A DNA stretch of 49,078 nucleotides from an uncultured Erysipelotrichaceae bacterium (GTDB lineage Bacteria > Bacillota_I > Bacilli_A > Erysipelotrichales > Erysipelotrichaceae): NCBI GenBank assembly GCA_945877405.1, contig CAMCSA010000015.1:1-49078 (forward strand). Direction: 5' to 3'. Both the position numbers and the translations under genes were made by a program. This document shows positions 38,957 through 48,403 of this stretch, piece by piece. The first letter of the stretch is position 1. Every line of letters begins with the position of its first letter. The notes below the pieces were generated by a model, which saw nothing but the letters and a program-made list of their open reading frames with translations, did no database searches and was not told where the DNA came from.

Positions 38957-41139
38957 GAAAAACTGAACTGCTGGCACCAGCCGGTAACATGGAATCACTG
39001 AAAGCTGCAGTTGCGGGTGGATGTGATGCTGTATATATGGGACTGACGTGCTTTTCTGCACGTGCTTTTGCGGGTAACTTTACCCATGATCAGTTTTTGG
39101 AAGCAATTGCCTGGTGTCATCCAAGAGATGTGCGAATCTATGTCACAATCAATACAATGCTGTATGAAACAGAGATGGAAAATGTCAGGAAGGAAGTACA
39201 GTTTCTGTATGAAAATGATGTGGATGGCATCCTTGTACAGGATATGGGTCTGTTCCATTATATCCGTACCTGTTTTCCGGATCTGGATGTACACTGTTCC
39301 ACACAGATGCACATTCATAACCTCAATGGTGTCAGAAAAATGAAGGAAGAAGGTGCGGCAAGAGTCGTACTGGCAAGAGAAACTCCTATATCTTTGATCA
39401 AAGAGGCTGTTAAGACAGGAGTGGAAATTGAAGTATTTGTCTATGGTGCAATCTGTATTTCCTACTCTGGACAGTGTCTGTTTTCAGCCGCGACGAAAAA
39501 CAGATCTGCAAATCGGGGAATGTGTGCCCAATGTTGCCGCCTGCAGTATTTCAAACAGGATCGATCACATTTCAAACAGGGAGATTATATACTTTCGCCA
39601 AAGGATCTCAATGTCATCGATTCTTTGCCACAGCTGCTGGAAGCAGGCGTTGCATCTTTGAAAATTGAAGGCAGAATGAAACGCCCGGAATACGTATATC
39701 TTGTGACAAAAACATTCCGGGAAGCCATCGATGCATGGTATGAAGGAAAACCATATCAGATCAGCCGGGAAAGAGAAAAACAGCTTGAACTGATGTTCAA
39801 CCGAGGTTTTTCCAAAGGTCATCTTTTCAACCAGGATGTCACAAGCCGTATGAGTCAGTACAGACCGAATCATCGTGGGGTAACGATCGGCTCTGTGGTA
39901 AGTTGTGCAAAAGGAAAAGTGACTGTTAGACTATCAGATACCCTTCACCAGCACGATGGAATGCGTATATTATCACATCCGAAAGATGTTGGCCTGCAGG
40001 CTGTCAGGATTGAGAAAAACGGAAAGCTTGTCAATCAGGGAAACTCGGGTGATACGGTTGTATTGACCATTCCTGCTGATGCAAGGGTCAGAAAGGGAGA
40101 TCCTTTGCAGAAGACAACAGATGTTGTGCTGATTGATTCCATTGATCAGATGATTGCAGATACAAAGCGATGTGCCTCAGTTTCTGTGAGCTGTACAGGA
40201 AAAGTCAATGAACCTTTGACCATTGCCATTCAGGATGATCGTGGAAATACAGTTACAGTTGTTTCTGATCAGCTCTGCCAGAAACCGCAGAAAGCGCCAT
40301 TGTCCGCTGAAAGAATTGAAGCTGCTTTATGTAAAACAGCAGATCTGCCGATTCGTGTTGATACATGTACCATTGCATGTGAAGATCTGTTTCTGCCAGT
40401 CAGCATATTGAATGAAACACGCAGAAAGGCAATGGAACATCTTGTGGCATTACGCACAACACTGCATCATAGAAATGGCATGCAGCCATATGATGTAACG
40501 ATCCACGATCCTGGAAAACCACAGGCAAGACTGATCGTCCATTCTGATCAGCCACTGCAGTTGTCTGATCCACTTACCTGGAATGTCACGGATGGAAATC
40601 ATGAAAATGGTGTGATGCCGGTGATTGCAGAAAACTATGATGATAACACACCATTACACAACTGCATTCTTTCATCCATGGGTGACTTCCATGTTCCCCA
40701 TGAACATGTTTTTGCTGGTATGACATGCAATATTGCCAATTCTTATGCGGTTGCTTATTTCCTGAAACAGGGATGCGATGGTGTGATTCTTTCTTCTGAA
40801 GTATCGGATGATCAGTGTCAGGCATTGATTGAGGCATTTAAGAAACGGTATGGCTTTGAACCGCCTGTTTATAAGATGGTTTATGGTACAAGAAAGATCA
40901 TGTACATCAAGGACTGTTTTGCAAGCGATCAGAGCAATCTTTCCGATCTGCATGGAAATATATACAAAGTAGAAAAGAAAAATGGTATAACTGTGATCGA
41001 TGAACCGGATGTATTTACGGATCAAAATACCCATGCCTATGGCAGTTATCTGATTGTCTCATCCGATTCAGGCAGGATTACAGATATCGTGGAGGAAGCA
41101 TATGAAGAAACTTCTGAACGAATTCAAGGAGTTCATTAA
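38947..41139 (+). CDS. U32-family protein with C-terminal DUF3656-like domain (RlhA-like)
   Basis: A 730-residue member of peptidase family U32. The barrel starts ELLAPAGNMESLKAAVAGG, HCSTQMHIHN is conserved, and a Cys set in CISYSGQC...GMCAQCC fits an iron-sulfur cluster. The family includes RlhA (23S rRNA C2501 hydroxylation) and TrhP (tRNA U34 hydroxylation), and use of prephenate as donor has been reported for TrhP. The long C-terminal half suggests the RlhA-like type, but rRNA against tRNA cannot be decided by eye. GGAGG precedes ATG 38947. Its last 38 nt overlap mscL. Confidence 0.85.
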   Translation: MSLRKTELLAPAGNMESLKAAVAGGCDAVYMGLTCFSARAFAGNFTHDQFLEAIAWCHPRDVRIYVTINTMLYETEMENVRKEVQFLYENDVDGILVQDMGLFHYIRTCFPDLDVHCSTQMHIHNLNGVRKMKEEGAARVVLARETPISLIKEAVKTGVEIEVFVYGAICISYSGQCLFSAATKNRSANRGMCAQCCRLQYFKQDRSHFKQGDYILSPKDLNVIDSLPQLLEAGVASLKIEGRMKRPEYVYLVTKTFREAIDAWYEGKPYQISREREKQLELMFNRGFSKGHLFNQDVTSRMSQYRPNHRGVTIGSVVSCAKGKVTVRLSDTLHQHDGMRILSHPKDVGLQAVRIEKNGKLVNQGNSGDTVVLTIPADARVRKGDPLQKTTDVVLIDSIDQMIADTKRCASVSVSCTGKVNEPLTIAIQDDRGNTVTVVSDQLCQKPQKAPLSAERIEAALCKTADLPIRVDTCTIACEDLFLPVSILNETRRKAMEHLVALRTTLHHRNGMQPYDVTIHDPGKPQARLIVHSDQPLQLSDPLTWNVTDGNHENGVMPVIAENYDDNTPLHNCILSSMGDFHVPHEHVFAGMTCNIANSYAVAYFLKQGCDGVILSSEVSDDQCQALIEAFKKRYGFEPPVYKMVYGTRKIMYIKDCFASDQSNLSDLHGNIYKVEKKNGITVIDEPDVFTDQNTHAYGSYLIVSSDSGRITDIVEEAYEETSERIQGVH

Positions 41140-41500
41140 TAAGGGAAATGCAATGGATCTTGCGGTCGGTGTCATCATCGGTGCTGCATTCAAATCCATT
41201 GTTGATTCTTTTGTCAATGACATCATCAATCCGATCATCGGGATTGCATTCTCAGTTGATTTTTCACAGGTTGTCATCCAGCTTGGTAACAGTGTTACAC
41301 TGAACATCGGCAACTTCGTATCTACTGTCATCAATTTCATTCTGATGGCATTCGTTCTGTTCTGCTTTGTCAAAGCAGTCAATGGTATGAAGGCAAAGAT
41401 TGAAAAACCAAAGCCTGTTGAAGAGCCGAAAGTACCGGAAAAAAGCGATGAACTTAAGGCACTTGAGCAGATTGTGGAACTGCTGAAGGAAAAACAGTGA
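41102..41500 (+). CDS. mscL: Large-conductance mechanosensitive channel MscL
   Basis: A 132-residue channel that opens under membrane tension in osmotic downshock. EFKEFINKGNAMDLAVGVII begins helix 1, whose GAAFKSIVDSFVNDIINP stretch is the gate, a periplasmic loop follows, helix 2 is VINFILMAFVLFCFVKAVN, and the C-terminal helix is acidic and Lys-rich. ATG 41102 has GGAGGAAG upstream and lies inside the U32 gene, a 38-nt overlap in another frame. Confidence 0.95.
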   Translation: MKKLLNEFKEFINKGNAMDLAVGVIIGAAFKSIVDSFVNDIINPIIGIAFSVDFSQVVIQLGNSVTLNIGNFVSTVINFILMAFVLFCFVKAVNGMKAKIEKPKPVEEPKVPEKSDELKALEQIVELLKEKQ

Positions 41501-41511
41501 ATCAGCTACTT

Positions 41512-41547
41512 ATGGCGGCAGAAAACCGCCATTTCATCTGTTTTTTT
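41512..41547 (+). terminator. Terminator of holA-mscL
   Basis: ATGGCGG and CCGCCAT flank a 7-nt loop; a T-rich stretch follows, ending in seven T residues. Confidence 0.7.
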
Positions 41548-41555
41548 GATATAAT
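41547..41555 (+). promoter_or_regulatory. Extended -10 promoter of smc
   Basis: TGA-TATAAT lies 22 nt before the smc ATG, and AAGGAG lies between. Confidence 0.65.
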
Positions 41556-41577
41556 TGTACGGAAATAAGGAGAACGA

Positions 41578-44520
41578 ATGTTTTTAAAAAGAATTGAAAT
41601 GCAGGGATTCAAATCCTTTGCGGATAAAACAGTGATTTCCTTTACGGATCCGATTACTGGTATTGTCGGTCCAAACGGATGCGGCAAGTCCAATATATCT
41701 GATGCGGTACGCTGGGTGCTTGGTGAACAGAGTGCACGAAGCATGCGTGGTGAAAAGATGAATGATGTCATCTTTGCCGGTTCTGCAGACCGCAGAAAGG
41801 TGAATATGGCTGAAGTTACTCTTGTCTTTGATAACAGCAATCATATTCTAAACGATGGCCGTGATGAGATCGAGGTGACAAGAAGGCTGTACAGAGATTC
41901 CAATGAAGCGGAATATCTGATCAATCATAATCCTGTCAGATTGCGTGATATTGTTGATCTGTTTCTGGATACAGGTCTTGGCAAGGATTCTCTTTCCATC
42001 ATTTCTCAGGGTAATGTCGTTTCCTTTGCGGAAGCAAAACCACTGGAAAGAAGGGGTATTTTTGAAGAGGCGGCAGGCGTTGCCAAATTCCGTAAAAGAA
42101 AGATGGAATCTTTGTCAAAGCTGCAGCGTACAAAGGACAATCTGGATCGCAGTACCGATATTCTCAATGAACTGGAAAAACAGGTTTCCCCATTAAAAAG
42201 GCAGGCAAGGAAGGCTCAGCTTTACAGGGAAAAGAAAGAAAGATTACAGGAAATTGAAATCTCCGTACTTGTAAAGGATATAGAATCCATTCATCAGGAA
42301 ATCGATTCGTGTAAGAAATCGTTATTTGACTATGAAACACAGCTGACGATCACAGATACCTCAGTTCAGGTAGCAGAAACAAGGATTTCAGAAGCAAGAA
42401 ATCGAATCAATGAAATCGATGCGCGTGTTACTGCTTTACAGGATGCCTTCATGGCAAATGCCAATGAAATTCATTCTTTGGAACAGAGAAAAACAGAGCT
42501 GGATGAAAAGCGTAAATATATCGTTGAAACAGGGTCAGCTGGCCAGAAGGAAGAGGAACTGAAAGGTTTGTGTCAGGAAGCACAGCTGGAATATGAAGAC
42601 AGAAAACAGCGATATGACTCGCTGCAGAAAGATATTTCTCTTTTATCAGAACAGTTATCACAGGCTGCTATGGCGTTAATGGATCGACAGACGGATCTGG
42701 ATGGAGCTAAAGCAAGACAAAGATCGCTGGAAAACAGGAAGAATGTCCTTGATTCGCTTCTTGCCAATCCATTCAACAACCAGCAGGGAATTTCTTCCAT
42801 CATGAATGCAAGACATTCTCTAAGTGGAATTCTTGGTGTAGTAGGTCAGCTGTTTTCCATCACCCCGGGTTATGAAGAAGCACTTTCGACAGCACTTGGT
42901 GGAGCAATGAACAACATTGTCACAACAGATGAAGCTGCCGCAAGAAATGCGATCCGCTTTCTCAACCGCAACATGTCAGGTCGAGCTACATTCTTACCAT
43001 TAACGGTGTGCAGACCAAGATATATCCGTAAGGAAGATGAAATCATCGCTTCCAGTACAGAAGGCTATCTAGGTAAGGCATCAGACTTTGTTGACTGTGA
43101 TCTGAAATTCAAAGATGTATCTTCGTCATTACTTGGTAATGTGCTTGTTGTGGATCGTATGGAAAACGGTAACAGCCTTTCTGCTTTGACAGGAAGAAGG
43201 TATAAGATTGTCACATTGGATGGAGAAGTCATTCATACTGGCGGTTCCATGACTGGTGGTAAGACAAAACATAACACCAACATTGTCACAATGAAGAAGG
43301 AAGCTTCTGAGATTGCTTCCTCTTTGGATTCCATGAATGCAAAGGTACAGTTATTCGAAAAGGCATTGAATGAAGCAATCCGTTTCAAAAATGACATTTC
43401 TTCCTCAATCCAGGAAAAGAGATTCTCACTTGCAGCAATTGAACCTGTCGTAGAAGCCAAGAAAGCAAAATATGAAAAGCTGCGTAACCAGCTTGCCTTA
43501 ATTTCACCACAAAGTTCTGAAGGTGAGAATCAGTTTGATTCCCATGTCAATGATCTTGTTGTAAGACTGAATACAGCCTATGCAAAAAGAGATTCCATCT
43601 CTGAAGAAATCAAGGCAAAGCGCAATGAAAGAATTACACTGCAGCAGGATCTGGAACGCAGAGAAGCACAGCTGCGACAGTTGCGTAAGGAACAGACAGC
43701 CCTTAAAGATCATGTATCTGCTGTTGCAGTTGAACAGGGCAGACTGGAAACCCGTCTGGAACACTGCATGAACAGACTTTCCGGTGAATATCAGATGACA
43801 TATGAATTTGCCAGGGAGAAGGCTGTTGATGAACCAGTGGAAAACGCACGTGAAGAAGTCGCAAAACTGCGGGAAGAAATTGAACATCTAGGCAATGTCA
43901 ATATGAATGCCCCGGAAGAATACGAAGAAGTCAATCAGCGTTATGAAACACTCAAACAGCAGATAGAAGAGCTGAGTGAAAGCAGAGATAAGATTCTTGC
44001 GGCAATTGATGAAATGGATACCGTTATGAAAAAGCAGTTTACGGAAACATTCCATTCCATCAATACACAGTTCAATGCGATCTTCCAGTCATTGTATGGT
44101 GGTGGTAAGGCGTCCTTATCACTTGTTGATCCGGATGATGTGCTCAACAGTGGTATTGATATTGAAGCACAGCCTCCAGGCAAAGCAGTTACAAACAACA
44201 TGCTGTTCAGTGGTGGTGAAAAATCACTGATTGCCTTATGTGTTCTGTTTGCGATATTGAAGGTAAAACCTTCACCACTTGTCATTCTGGATGAAGTGGA
44301 AGCTGCATTGGATCCTGGCAACGTCGGTCGTTTTGCACAGTTTCTGCATAACTATACAGATACGACTCAGTTTGTTGTTGTCACACACCGCGTGGGAACA
44401 ATGGAAAAGGCAGATATTCTGTATGGTGTTACAATGCAGAAACAGGGTGTTAGCCAGATGCTGAAGGTTGAGTTGAAGGATGCCATGAAGATGGCAGAAA
44501 AGGAAGGTGAACAGGCATGA
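41578..44520 (+). CDS. smc: Chromosome segregation ATPase SMC (short-armed)
   Basis: A 980-residue condensin subunit that extrudes DNA loops with ScpA and ScpB. Walker A GPNGCGKS is at 31-38, the Q-loop and VSFAEAKPLERRGIFEEAAG near 140-160, the hinge at about 402-556 (QGISSIMNARHSLSGILGVV to GGSMTGG), the ABC signature LFSGGEKSLIALC near 876 and Walker B VILDEVEAALD near 902. The coiled-coil arms (about 170-400 and 560-790) are each roughly 100 residues shorter than in B. subtilis Smc (1186 residues). AAGGAG precedes the start. ftsY overlaps by ATGA. Confidence 0.97.
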   Translation: MFLKRIEMQGFKSFADKTVISFTDPITGIVGPNGCGKSNISDAVRWVLGEQSARSMRGEKMNDVIFAGSADRRKVNMAEVTLVFDNSNHILNDGRDEIEVTRRLYRDSNEAEYLINHNPVRLRDIVDLFLDTGLGKDSLSIISQGNVVSFAEAKPLERRGIFEEAAGVAKFRKRKMESLSKLQRTKDNLDRSTDILNELEKQVSPLKRQARKAQLYREKKERLQEIEISVLVKDIESIHQEIDSCKKSLFDYETQLTITDTSVQVAETRISEARNRINEIDARVTALQDAFMANANEIHSLEQRKTELDEKRKYIVETGSAGQKEEELKGLCQEAQLEYEDRKQRYDSLQKDISLLSEQLSQAAMALMDRQTDLDGAKARQRSLENRKNVLDSLLANPFNNQQGISSIMNARHSLSGILGVVGQLFSITPGYEEALSTALGGAMNNIVTTDEAAARNAIRFLNRNMSGRATFLPLTVCRPRYIRKEDEIIASSTEGYLGKASDFVDCDLKFKDVSSSLLGNVLVVDRMENGNSLSALTGRRYKIVTLDGEVIHTGGSMTGGKTKHNTNIVTMKKEASEIASSLDSMNAKVQLFEKALNEAIRFKNDISSSIQEKRFSLAAIEPVVEAKKAKYEKLRNQLALISPQSSEGENQFDSHVNDLVVRLNTAYAKRDSISEEIKAKRNERITLQQDLERREAQLRQLRKEQTALKDHVSAVAVEQGRLETRLEHCMNRLSGEYQMTYEFAREKAVDEPVENAREEVAKLREEIEHLGNVNMNAPEEYEEVNQRYETLKQQIEELSESRDKILAAIDEMDTVMKKQFTETFHSINTQFNAIFQSLYGGGKASLSLVDPDDVLNSGIDIEAQPPGKAVTNNMLFSGGEKSLIALCVLFAILKVKPSPLVILDEVEAALDPGNVGRFAQFLHNYTDTTQFVVVTHRVGTMEKADILYGVTMQKQGVSQMLKVELKDAMKMAEKEGEQA

Positions 44521-45488
44521 GTTTTCTTTCGAAACTGAAGGAAAAATTTACAAAAAAACAGGATAAAGGTCAGTACCTTTCCGGGTTTGCCAGATCCAGG
44601 CAGTCTTTTTCCGATAAGCTGAATGGTCTGGAACATACATTCAATGGTGTGGATGATGCATTTCTTGAGGAACTGACAATCATCCTGCTGGAAAGTGATG
44701 TCGGTATTGAAACGGCGGATCTGATCTGTGACCATCTCAAGGATGCCGCAGCAGACTATCCGGTTGTCAGCTTTAAATGGGCGATGAATTTCCTGATTGA
44801 AGAAATGAGAGCAATTTACGATGAAGTACCGGATGAACCGATGAAATGGAATGAAGATGGTACGACTGTCATTTTCTTAGAAGGTGTCAATGGCTCTGGT
44901 AAAACTACAACAGCTGCCAAACTGGCAAAAATGTGGAAGGAACAGGGCAAAACCGTTGCCTTTGTTGCGGCGGATACATTCCGCGCTGGTGCGATTGCTC
45001 AGCTAGGTGAGTGGGGAGAAAGACTCGGGATTCCAGTCATCAAAGGAATAGAGAATGGAGATCCAAGTGCAGCAATTGTTGATGGATGCCGTTATGCAAA
45101 GGAACATGGCATCGATGTGCTGATCTGCGATACGGCAGGCAGATTACAGAATAAAGCAGGATTAATGAGAGAACTTTCCAAGATGAATCGCGTTTCTGGT
45201 CGGGAAATTGAAGGAGCTCCACATAATGTGTGGCTTGTTCTGGACTCCACAACCGGTCAGAATGGTCTGTCTCAGGCACAACAGTTCTATGATGCCACAA
45301 CATTATCCGGTATCATTCTGACAAAGATGGATGGCACGGCAAAAGGTGGTATCGTCATTGCGATCAAGCATAAGCTGCACATCCCAGTATTATATCTGGG
45401 GCTTGGAGAACATCCGGAAGATCTGCGCCCATTTGATCTAGATTCATATCTGTACAGTATCTCTTCCGGTCTGAATGCCGATGAATGA
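44517..45488 (+). CDS. ftsY: Signal recognition particle receptor FtsY
   Basis: A 323-residue SRP GTPase that docks ribosome-nascent chains at the membrane. The acidic A domain is lacking; a short basic start leads into the N domain (ELTIILLESDVGIETA) and G domain. G1 is GVNGSGKTTT, then AADTFRAGAIAQL, DTAGRLQNK, TKMDGTAKGG and GLGEHPEDLRPFD. Some positions differ from the usual text (GVNGVGKTTT, EKxDDLxPF) but are conservative. ylxM, a usual SRP-gene neighbour, follows. Confidence 0.96.
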   Translation: MSFLSKLKEKFTKKQDKGQYLSGFARSRQSFSDKLNGLEHTFNGVDDAFLEELTIILLESDVGIETADLICDHLKDAAADYPVVSFKWAMNFLIEEMRAIYDEVPDEPMKWNEDGTTVIFLEGVNGSGKTTTAAKLAKMWKEQGKTVAFVAADTFRAGAIAQLGEWGERLGIPVIKGIENGDPSAAIVDGCRYAKEHGIDVLICDTAGRLQNKAGLMRELSKMNRVSGREIEGAPHNVWLVLDSTTGQNGLSQAQQFYDATTLSGIILTKMDGTAKGGIVIAIKHKLHIPVLYLGLGEHPEDLRPFDLDSYLYSISSGLNADE

Positions 45489-45798
45489 CAGATTTGAAAT
45501 CAATGATCTGCTGGATGCCTATGGCGTACTGTTAACAGAAAAACAGCAGAAGATTGCAGATCTTTACTTCCATGAAGACTGTTCCTATCAGGAAATTGCT
45601 GAAATGGAAGGAATTTCTCGTGCAGCTGTCTATGATGCAGTGCATAAATGCAGAGTTGAGCTTAACAGATACGAATCATTGCTGCATCATGTCAATCTAT
45701 CAAAACGCAGACTCTCGCTGTACGGTATACTTGAGAAAACAACACAGGATGAGACAGTTCTCAGCCTGATTGAAGAGCTTAGAAATACAGAAAATTAA
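45481..45798 (+). CDS. ylxM: YlxM/p13-like DNA-binding protein
   Basis: A 105-residue protein (107 if ATG 45475 is used) with a sigma-70 region 4-like helix-turn-helix: LTEKQQKIADLYFHEDCSYQ then EIAEMEGISRAAVYDAVHK. YlxM is normally encoded between ftsY and ffh and affects SRP function in streptococci. Here it overlaps ftsY by 8-14 nt, but ffh does not follow; ackA does. No good ribosome site is seen, so it is probably coupled to ftsY. Confidence 0.9.
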   Translation: MNDRFEINDLLDAYGVLLTEKQQKIADLYFHEDCSYQEIAEMEGISRAAVYDAVHKCRVELNRYESLLHHVNLSKRRLSLYGILEKTTQDETVLSLIEELRNTEN

Positions 45799-45807
45799 GG
45801 AGGTTAT

Positions 45808-47004
45808 ATGACAAAGGTTATTTCCGTTAATTCAGGTTCATCATCTTTAAAGTTCCAGCTGTTTGAAATGCCGCAGGAAACAGTTCTGACAAGTGGTCAG
45901 GCTGAAAGAATCGGCCAGGAAATGGGACAGTTTACAATCAAGGTAAATGGGGAAAAACATGTTACCCAGACACCGATTCCGGATCATCAGAAAGCTGTTG
46001 ATCTGTTACTGCAGGCACTTGTGGATTATCAGATCGTAGAAAGTCTTGATGAAATCAAGGGAGCAGGTCATCGTGTTGTGCAGGGTGGTTCCTACTTTGA
46101 TGATTCTGCTGTTGTTACAGAAGAAGTTGTTGCCAAAGTTGCAGAACTTGCTGATCTGGCACCTTTACATAATCCTGCTCATCTTGTCTGCTATGAAGCA
46201 TTCAGAAAGGCACTTCCATCTGTTGGTCATGTGTTTGTTTTTGATACAGCATTCCATCAGACGATGCCGGCAGAAGATTATCTGTTCCCTGTACCATATG
46301 ACTGGTATACACAGTATGGCGTCAGAAGATATGGTGCCCATGGAACATCTCATTACTATGTTTCCAGAAGATGTGCACAACTGATGAACCGTGACATCAA
46401 TGAAACAAACATCATCACATGCCATCTTGGTAATGGTGCATCCCTGACAGCTATACGCAATGGTAAATCCATTAATACATCCATGGGTCTTGCGCCATTA
46501 GGCGGTATCATGATGGGCACCAGAAGTGGTGATATTGACCCGACTGTTGTCTTCTACATGGCAAAAAAACTGAATGCATCCTGGGATGAAATGGATACAT
46601 ATCTGAATAAAAGAAGTGGTATGTTAGGTGTTTCAGGTATTTCTTCTGATGCAAGAGATATTCAGAATGCATTTGAAAACAATGATGAGCGTGCTGTTTT
46701 GACAGTCAATCTGTATGTCAATCGTATCATCAATGTGCTTGGTGGTTATCATACGGAACTTGGCCATGTGGATGCCATTGTATTTACTGCAGGTCTTGGA
46801 GAAAACGATGTCGACATGAGAGAAAGAGTTCTGAAGAAGTGTGAAGAAGCTCTTGGTCTTTCCATTGACTATGATCTCAACCGCAGTGCAAGAGGTAAGG
46901 AAGTATGTATTTCCAAACCGGATTCAAGGATTGCCGTATATGTCATTCCGACAAATGAAGAACTTGTCATCGCAAGAGATACAGTCAGACTGCTTGGTCT
47001 TTGA
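45808..47004 (+). CDS. ackA: Acetate kinase
   Basis: A 398-residue ASKHA kinase that makes ATP and acetate from acetyl phosphate at the end of fermentation. NSGSSSLKFQLFE opens the ATPase, GHRVVQGG and FDTAFHQTMP are substrate motifs, and RYGAHGTSH, HLGNGAS, GTRSGDIDP and FTAGLGEN follow. AAGGAGG lies 5 nt before the start. A phosphotransacetylase gene is not next to it. nrnA begins 2 nt after its stop. Confidence 0.97.
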   Translation: MTKVISVNSGSSSLKFQLFEMPQETVLTSGQAERIGQEMGQFTIKVNGEKHVTQTPIPDHQKAVDLLLQALVDYQIVESLDEIKGAGHRVVQGGSYFDDSAVVTEEVVAKVAELADLAPLHNPAHLVCYEAFRKALPSVGHVFVFDTAFHQTMPAEDYLFPVPYDWYTQYGVRRYGAHGTSHYYVSRRCAQLMNRDINETNIITCHLGNGASLTAIRNGKSINTSMGLAPLGGIMMGTRSGDIDPTVVFYMAKKLNASWDEMDTYLNKRSGMLGVSGISSDARDIQNAFENNDERAVLTVNLYVNRIINVLGGYHTELGHVDAIVFTAGLGENDVDMRERVLKKCEEALGLSIDYDLNRSARGKEVCISKPDSRIAVYVIPTNEELVIARDTVRLLGL

Positions 47005-47006
47005 GT

Positions 47007-47951
47007 ATGAGCTTTGACAGATTATTACAGCAGATTGAAGGGGCGAAGATCATTACGATCTTCCGCCATTCCAATCCGGATTGCGATGCGGCAGGATCCC
47101 AGTTCGGATTAAAAAGCTGGATTTTGGATAACTGGCCGGAAAAACAGGTGTATGCGTTAGGTTTGGATCATCCAAACCAGGGCGAGTGGCCTTACAGCGA
47201 TGAAGTGGATGATGAAACGATCAGACAATCTCTGGCGATTGTTGTGGATACAGCCAACGTTGAACGAGTAGATGATCAAAGGTTTGCAACAGCGCAATAT
47301 ATCTTCAAGGTAGATCATCATCCGGATCACACTCCTTATGGGAATGATCAGATTGTGGATGTCAGTTCTGCTGCTACATGTCAGATTCTTTCCGATTTCA
47401 TTGCTTTCTGTAAAGAAAGTACAGTATCTAAAAAAACAGCTGAATACCTGTATGCTGGAATGCTGACGGATACATTGAATTTCACAACATCCAATACAAC
47501 TGCTGACTCTTTACAGGCAGCCGGATTTCTGTGCCGGTTTGGTGTAAACATTCCAGAGCTTTCTCGGACGCTGTTTGACAGATCTTTGAAGGGATTCCGC
47601 TTTTCAGCATGGATCCGCAGCAATGTCAGCATCATGGATGATCATCTTGGTTATGTCATTGTGCCGATGTCCATCATGGATGAATATGGCATGACAGCAT
47701 CCAAGACACGCAGCTTTGTGGATGAGTATGGCCATGTCAGAGAATTTGAAGCATGGTGTGTCTTTACGGAAAAAATGGGGGAAGAAGGACTGTTGTATGA
47801 TGGCTCGTTGCGTTCCAAGACAGTACGTATCAATGATATTGCAGAAAAATATCATGGTGGGGGACATGTCAATGCAAGCGGCGTCAAGAATCTGACGCGT
47901 AGCCAGGTGGATGAAATTCTTGATCTGATCAACAGAAAGATCCATATGTAA
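47007..47951 (+). CDS. nrnA: DHH/DHHA1 phosphoesterase (NrnA-type nanoRNase/pAp phosphatase)
   Basis: A 314-residue DHH-family enzyme. RHSNPDCDAAGSQ replaces the usual HxNPDGDAxGS, so a Gly is Cys here. VVDTANVERV, VDHHPDH and GMLTDT give further metal ligands, and the DHHA1 end has GGGHVNASG. NrnA degrades very short RNAs and the nucleotide pAp. ATG 47007 lies 2 nt past the ackA stop, with no clear ribosome site; an in-frame TTG at 47001 overlaps ackA. Confidence 0.9.
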   Translation: MSFDRLLQQIEGAKIITIFRHSNPDCDAAGSQFGLKSWILDNWPEKQVYALGLDHPNQGEWPYSDEVDDETIRQSLAIVVDTANVERVDDQRFATAQYIFKVDHHPDHTPYGNDQIVDVSSAATCQILSDFIAFCKESTVSKKTAEYLYAGMLTDTLNFTTSNTTADSLQAAGFLCRFGVNIPELSRTLFDRSLKGFRFSAWIRSNVSIMDDHLGYVIVPMSIMDEYGMTASKTRSFVDEYGHVREFEAWCVFTEKMGEEGLLYDGSLRSKTVRINDIAEKYHGGGHVNASGVKNLTRSQVDEILDLINRKIHM

Positions 47952-47992
47952 ATTCCTGTGTGGATTTCATGTGAATTTTGGATTGTCAAGTA

Positions 47993-48026
47993 TTGAATGC
48001 ATGATATTTCATGCTAATATTATTAG
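47993..48026 (+). promoter_or_regulatory. hup promoter with nested palindromes
   Basis: TTGAAT (47993-47998) and TAATAT (48015-48020) are 16 nt apart. The whole spacer is a palindrome (GCATGA-TATT-TCATGC), and a second one (CTAATA-T-TATTAG, 48014-48026) covers the -10. A repressor, possibly HU itself, could bind here. Confidence 0.6.
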
Positions 48027-48050
48027 GCCATATTAGGAGGATAAAATTTT

Positions 48051-48332
48051 ATGGAAATTATGAACAAGAAGATGATTGCTGAAGCAGTAGCAGAAAACCA
48101 GAATATCACAAAGAAACAGGCTAATGCCATTGTAGACTGCATTTTTGATACAATGTCTGAAGCTCTGAAGGATGGTGTAAAGGTTGATATCACAGGTTTC
48201 GGTAAGTTTGAAGTAAAGACTAGAGCTTCCCGTACAGGCATCAACCCACAGACAAAAGAAGCAATTGATATTCCTGCAACAAAGGTTCCAGGATTCAAGG
48301 CTTCCAAGACTCTCAAGGATCTGGTTCGTTAA
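48051..48332 (+). CDS. hup: HU-family histone-like DNA-binding protein
   Basis: A 93-residue HU protein that bends and compacts DNA as a dimer. The N-terminal helices start NKKMIAEAVAENQNITKKQA, GFGKFEVKTRASRTGINPQT forms the strand leading to the DNA-binding arm, and KVPGFKASKTLKDLV ends the fold. ATG 48051 follows AGGAGG by 10 nt and adds three residues to the standard start at 48060. It has its own promoter with two palindromes and a bidirectional terminator shared with coaD. Confidence 0.95.
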   Translation: MEIMNKKMIAEAVAENQNITKKQANAIVDCIFDTMSEALKDGVKVDITGFGKFEVKTRASRTGINPQTKEAIDIPATKVPGFKASKTLKDLVR

Positions 48333-48348
48333 TCCATAGTTTCATACC

Positions 48349-48381
48349 AAAAAAGAACTGTACATCGTGCAGTTCTTTTTT
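48349..48381. terminator. Bidirectional terminator between hup and coaD
   Basis: AAAAAAGAACTG and CAGTTCTTTTTT flank a 9-nt loop; A-run and T-run serve both strands. Confidence 0.9.
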
Positions 48382-48403
48382 CATGCAAATAAAAAGGAAT
48401 GAA

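Noticed and set aside
47941-47985. Terminator after nrnA
   Set aside because: Only a weak AAATTC/GAATTT pairing with a long loop and poor T run is present.
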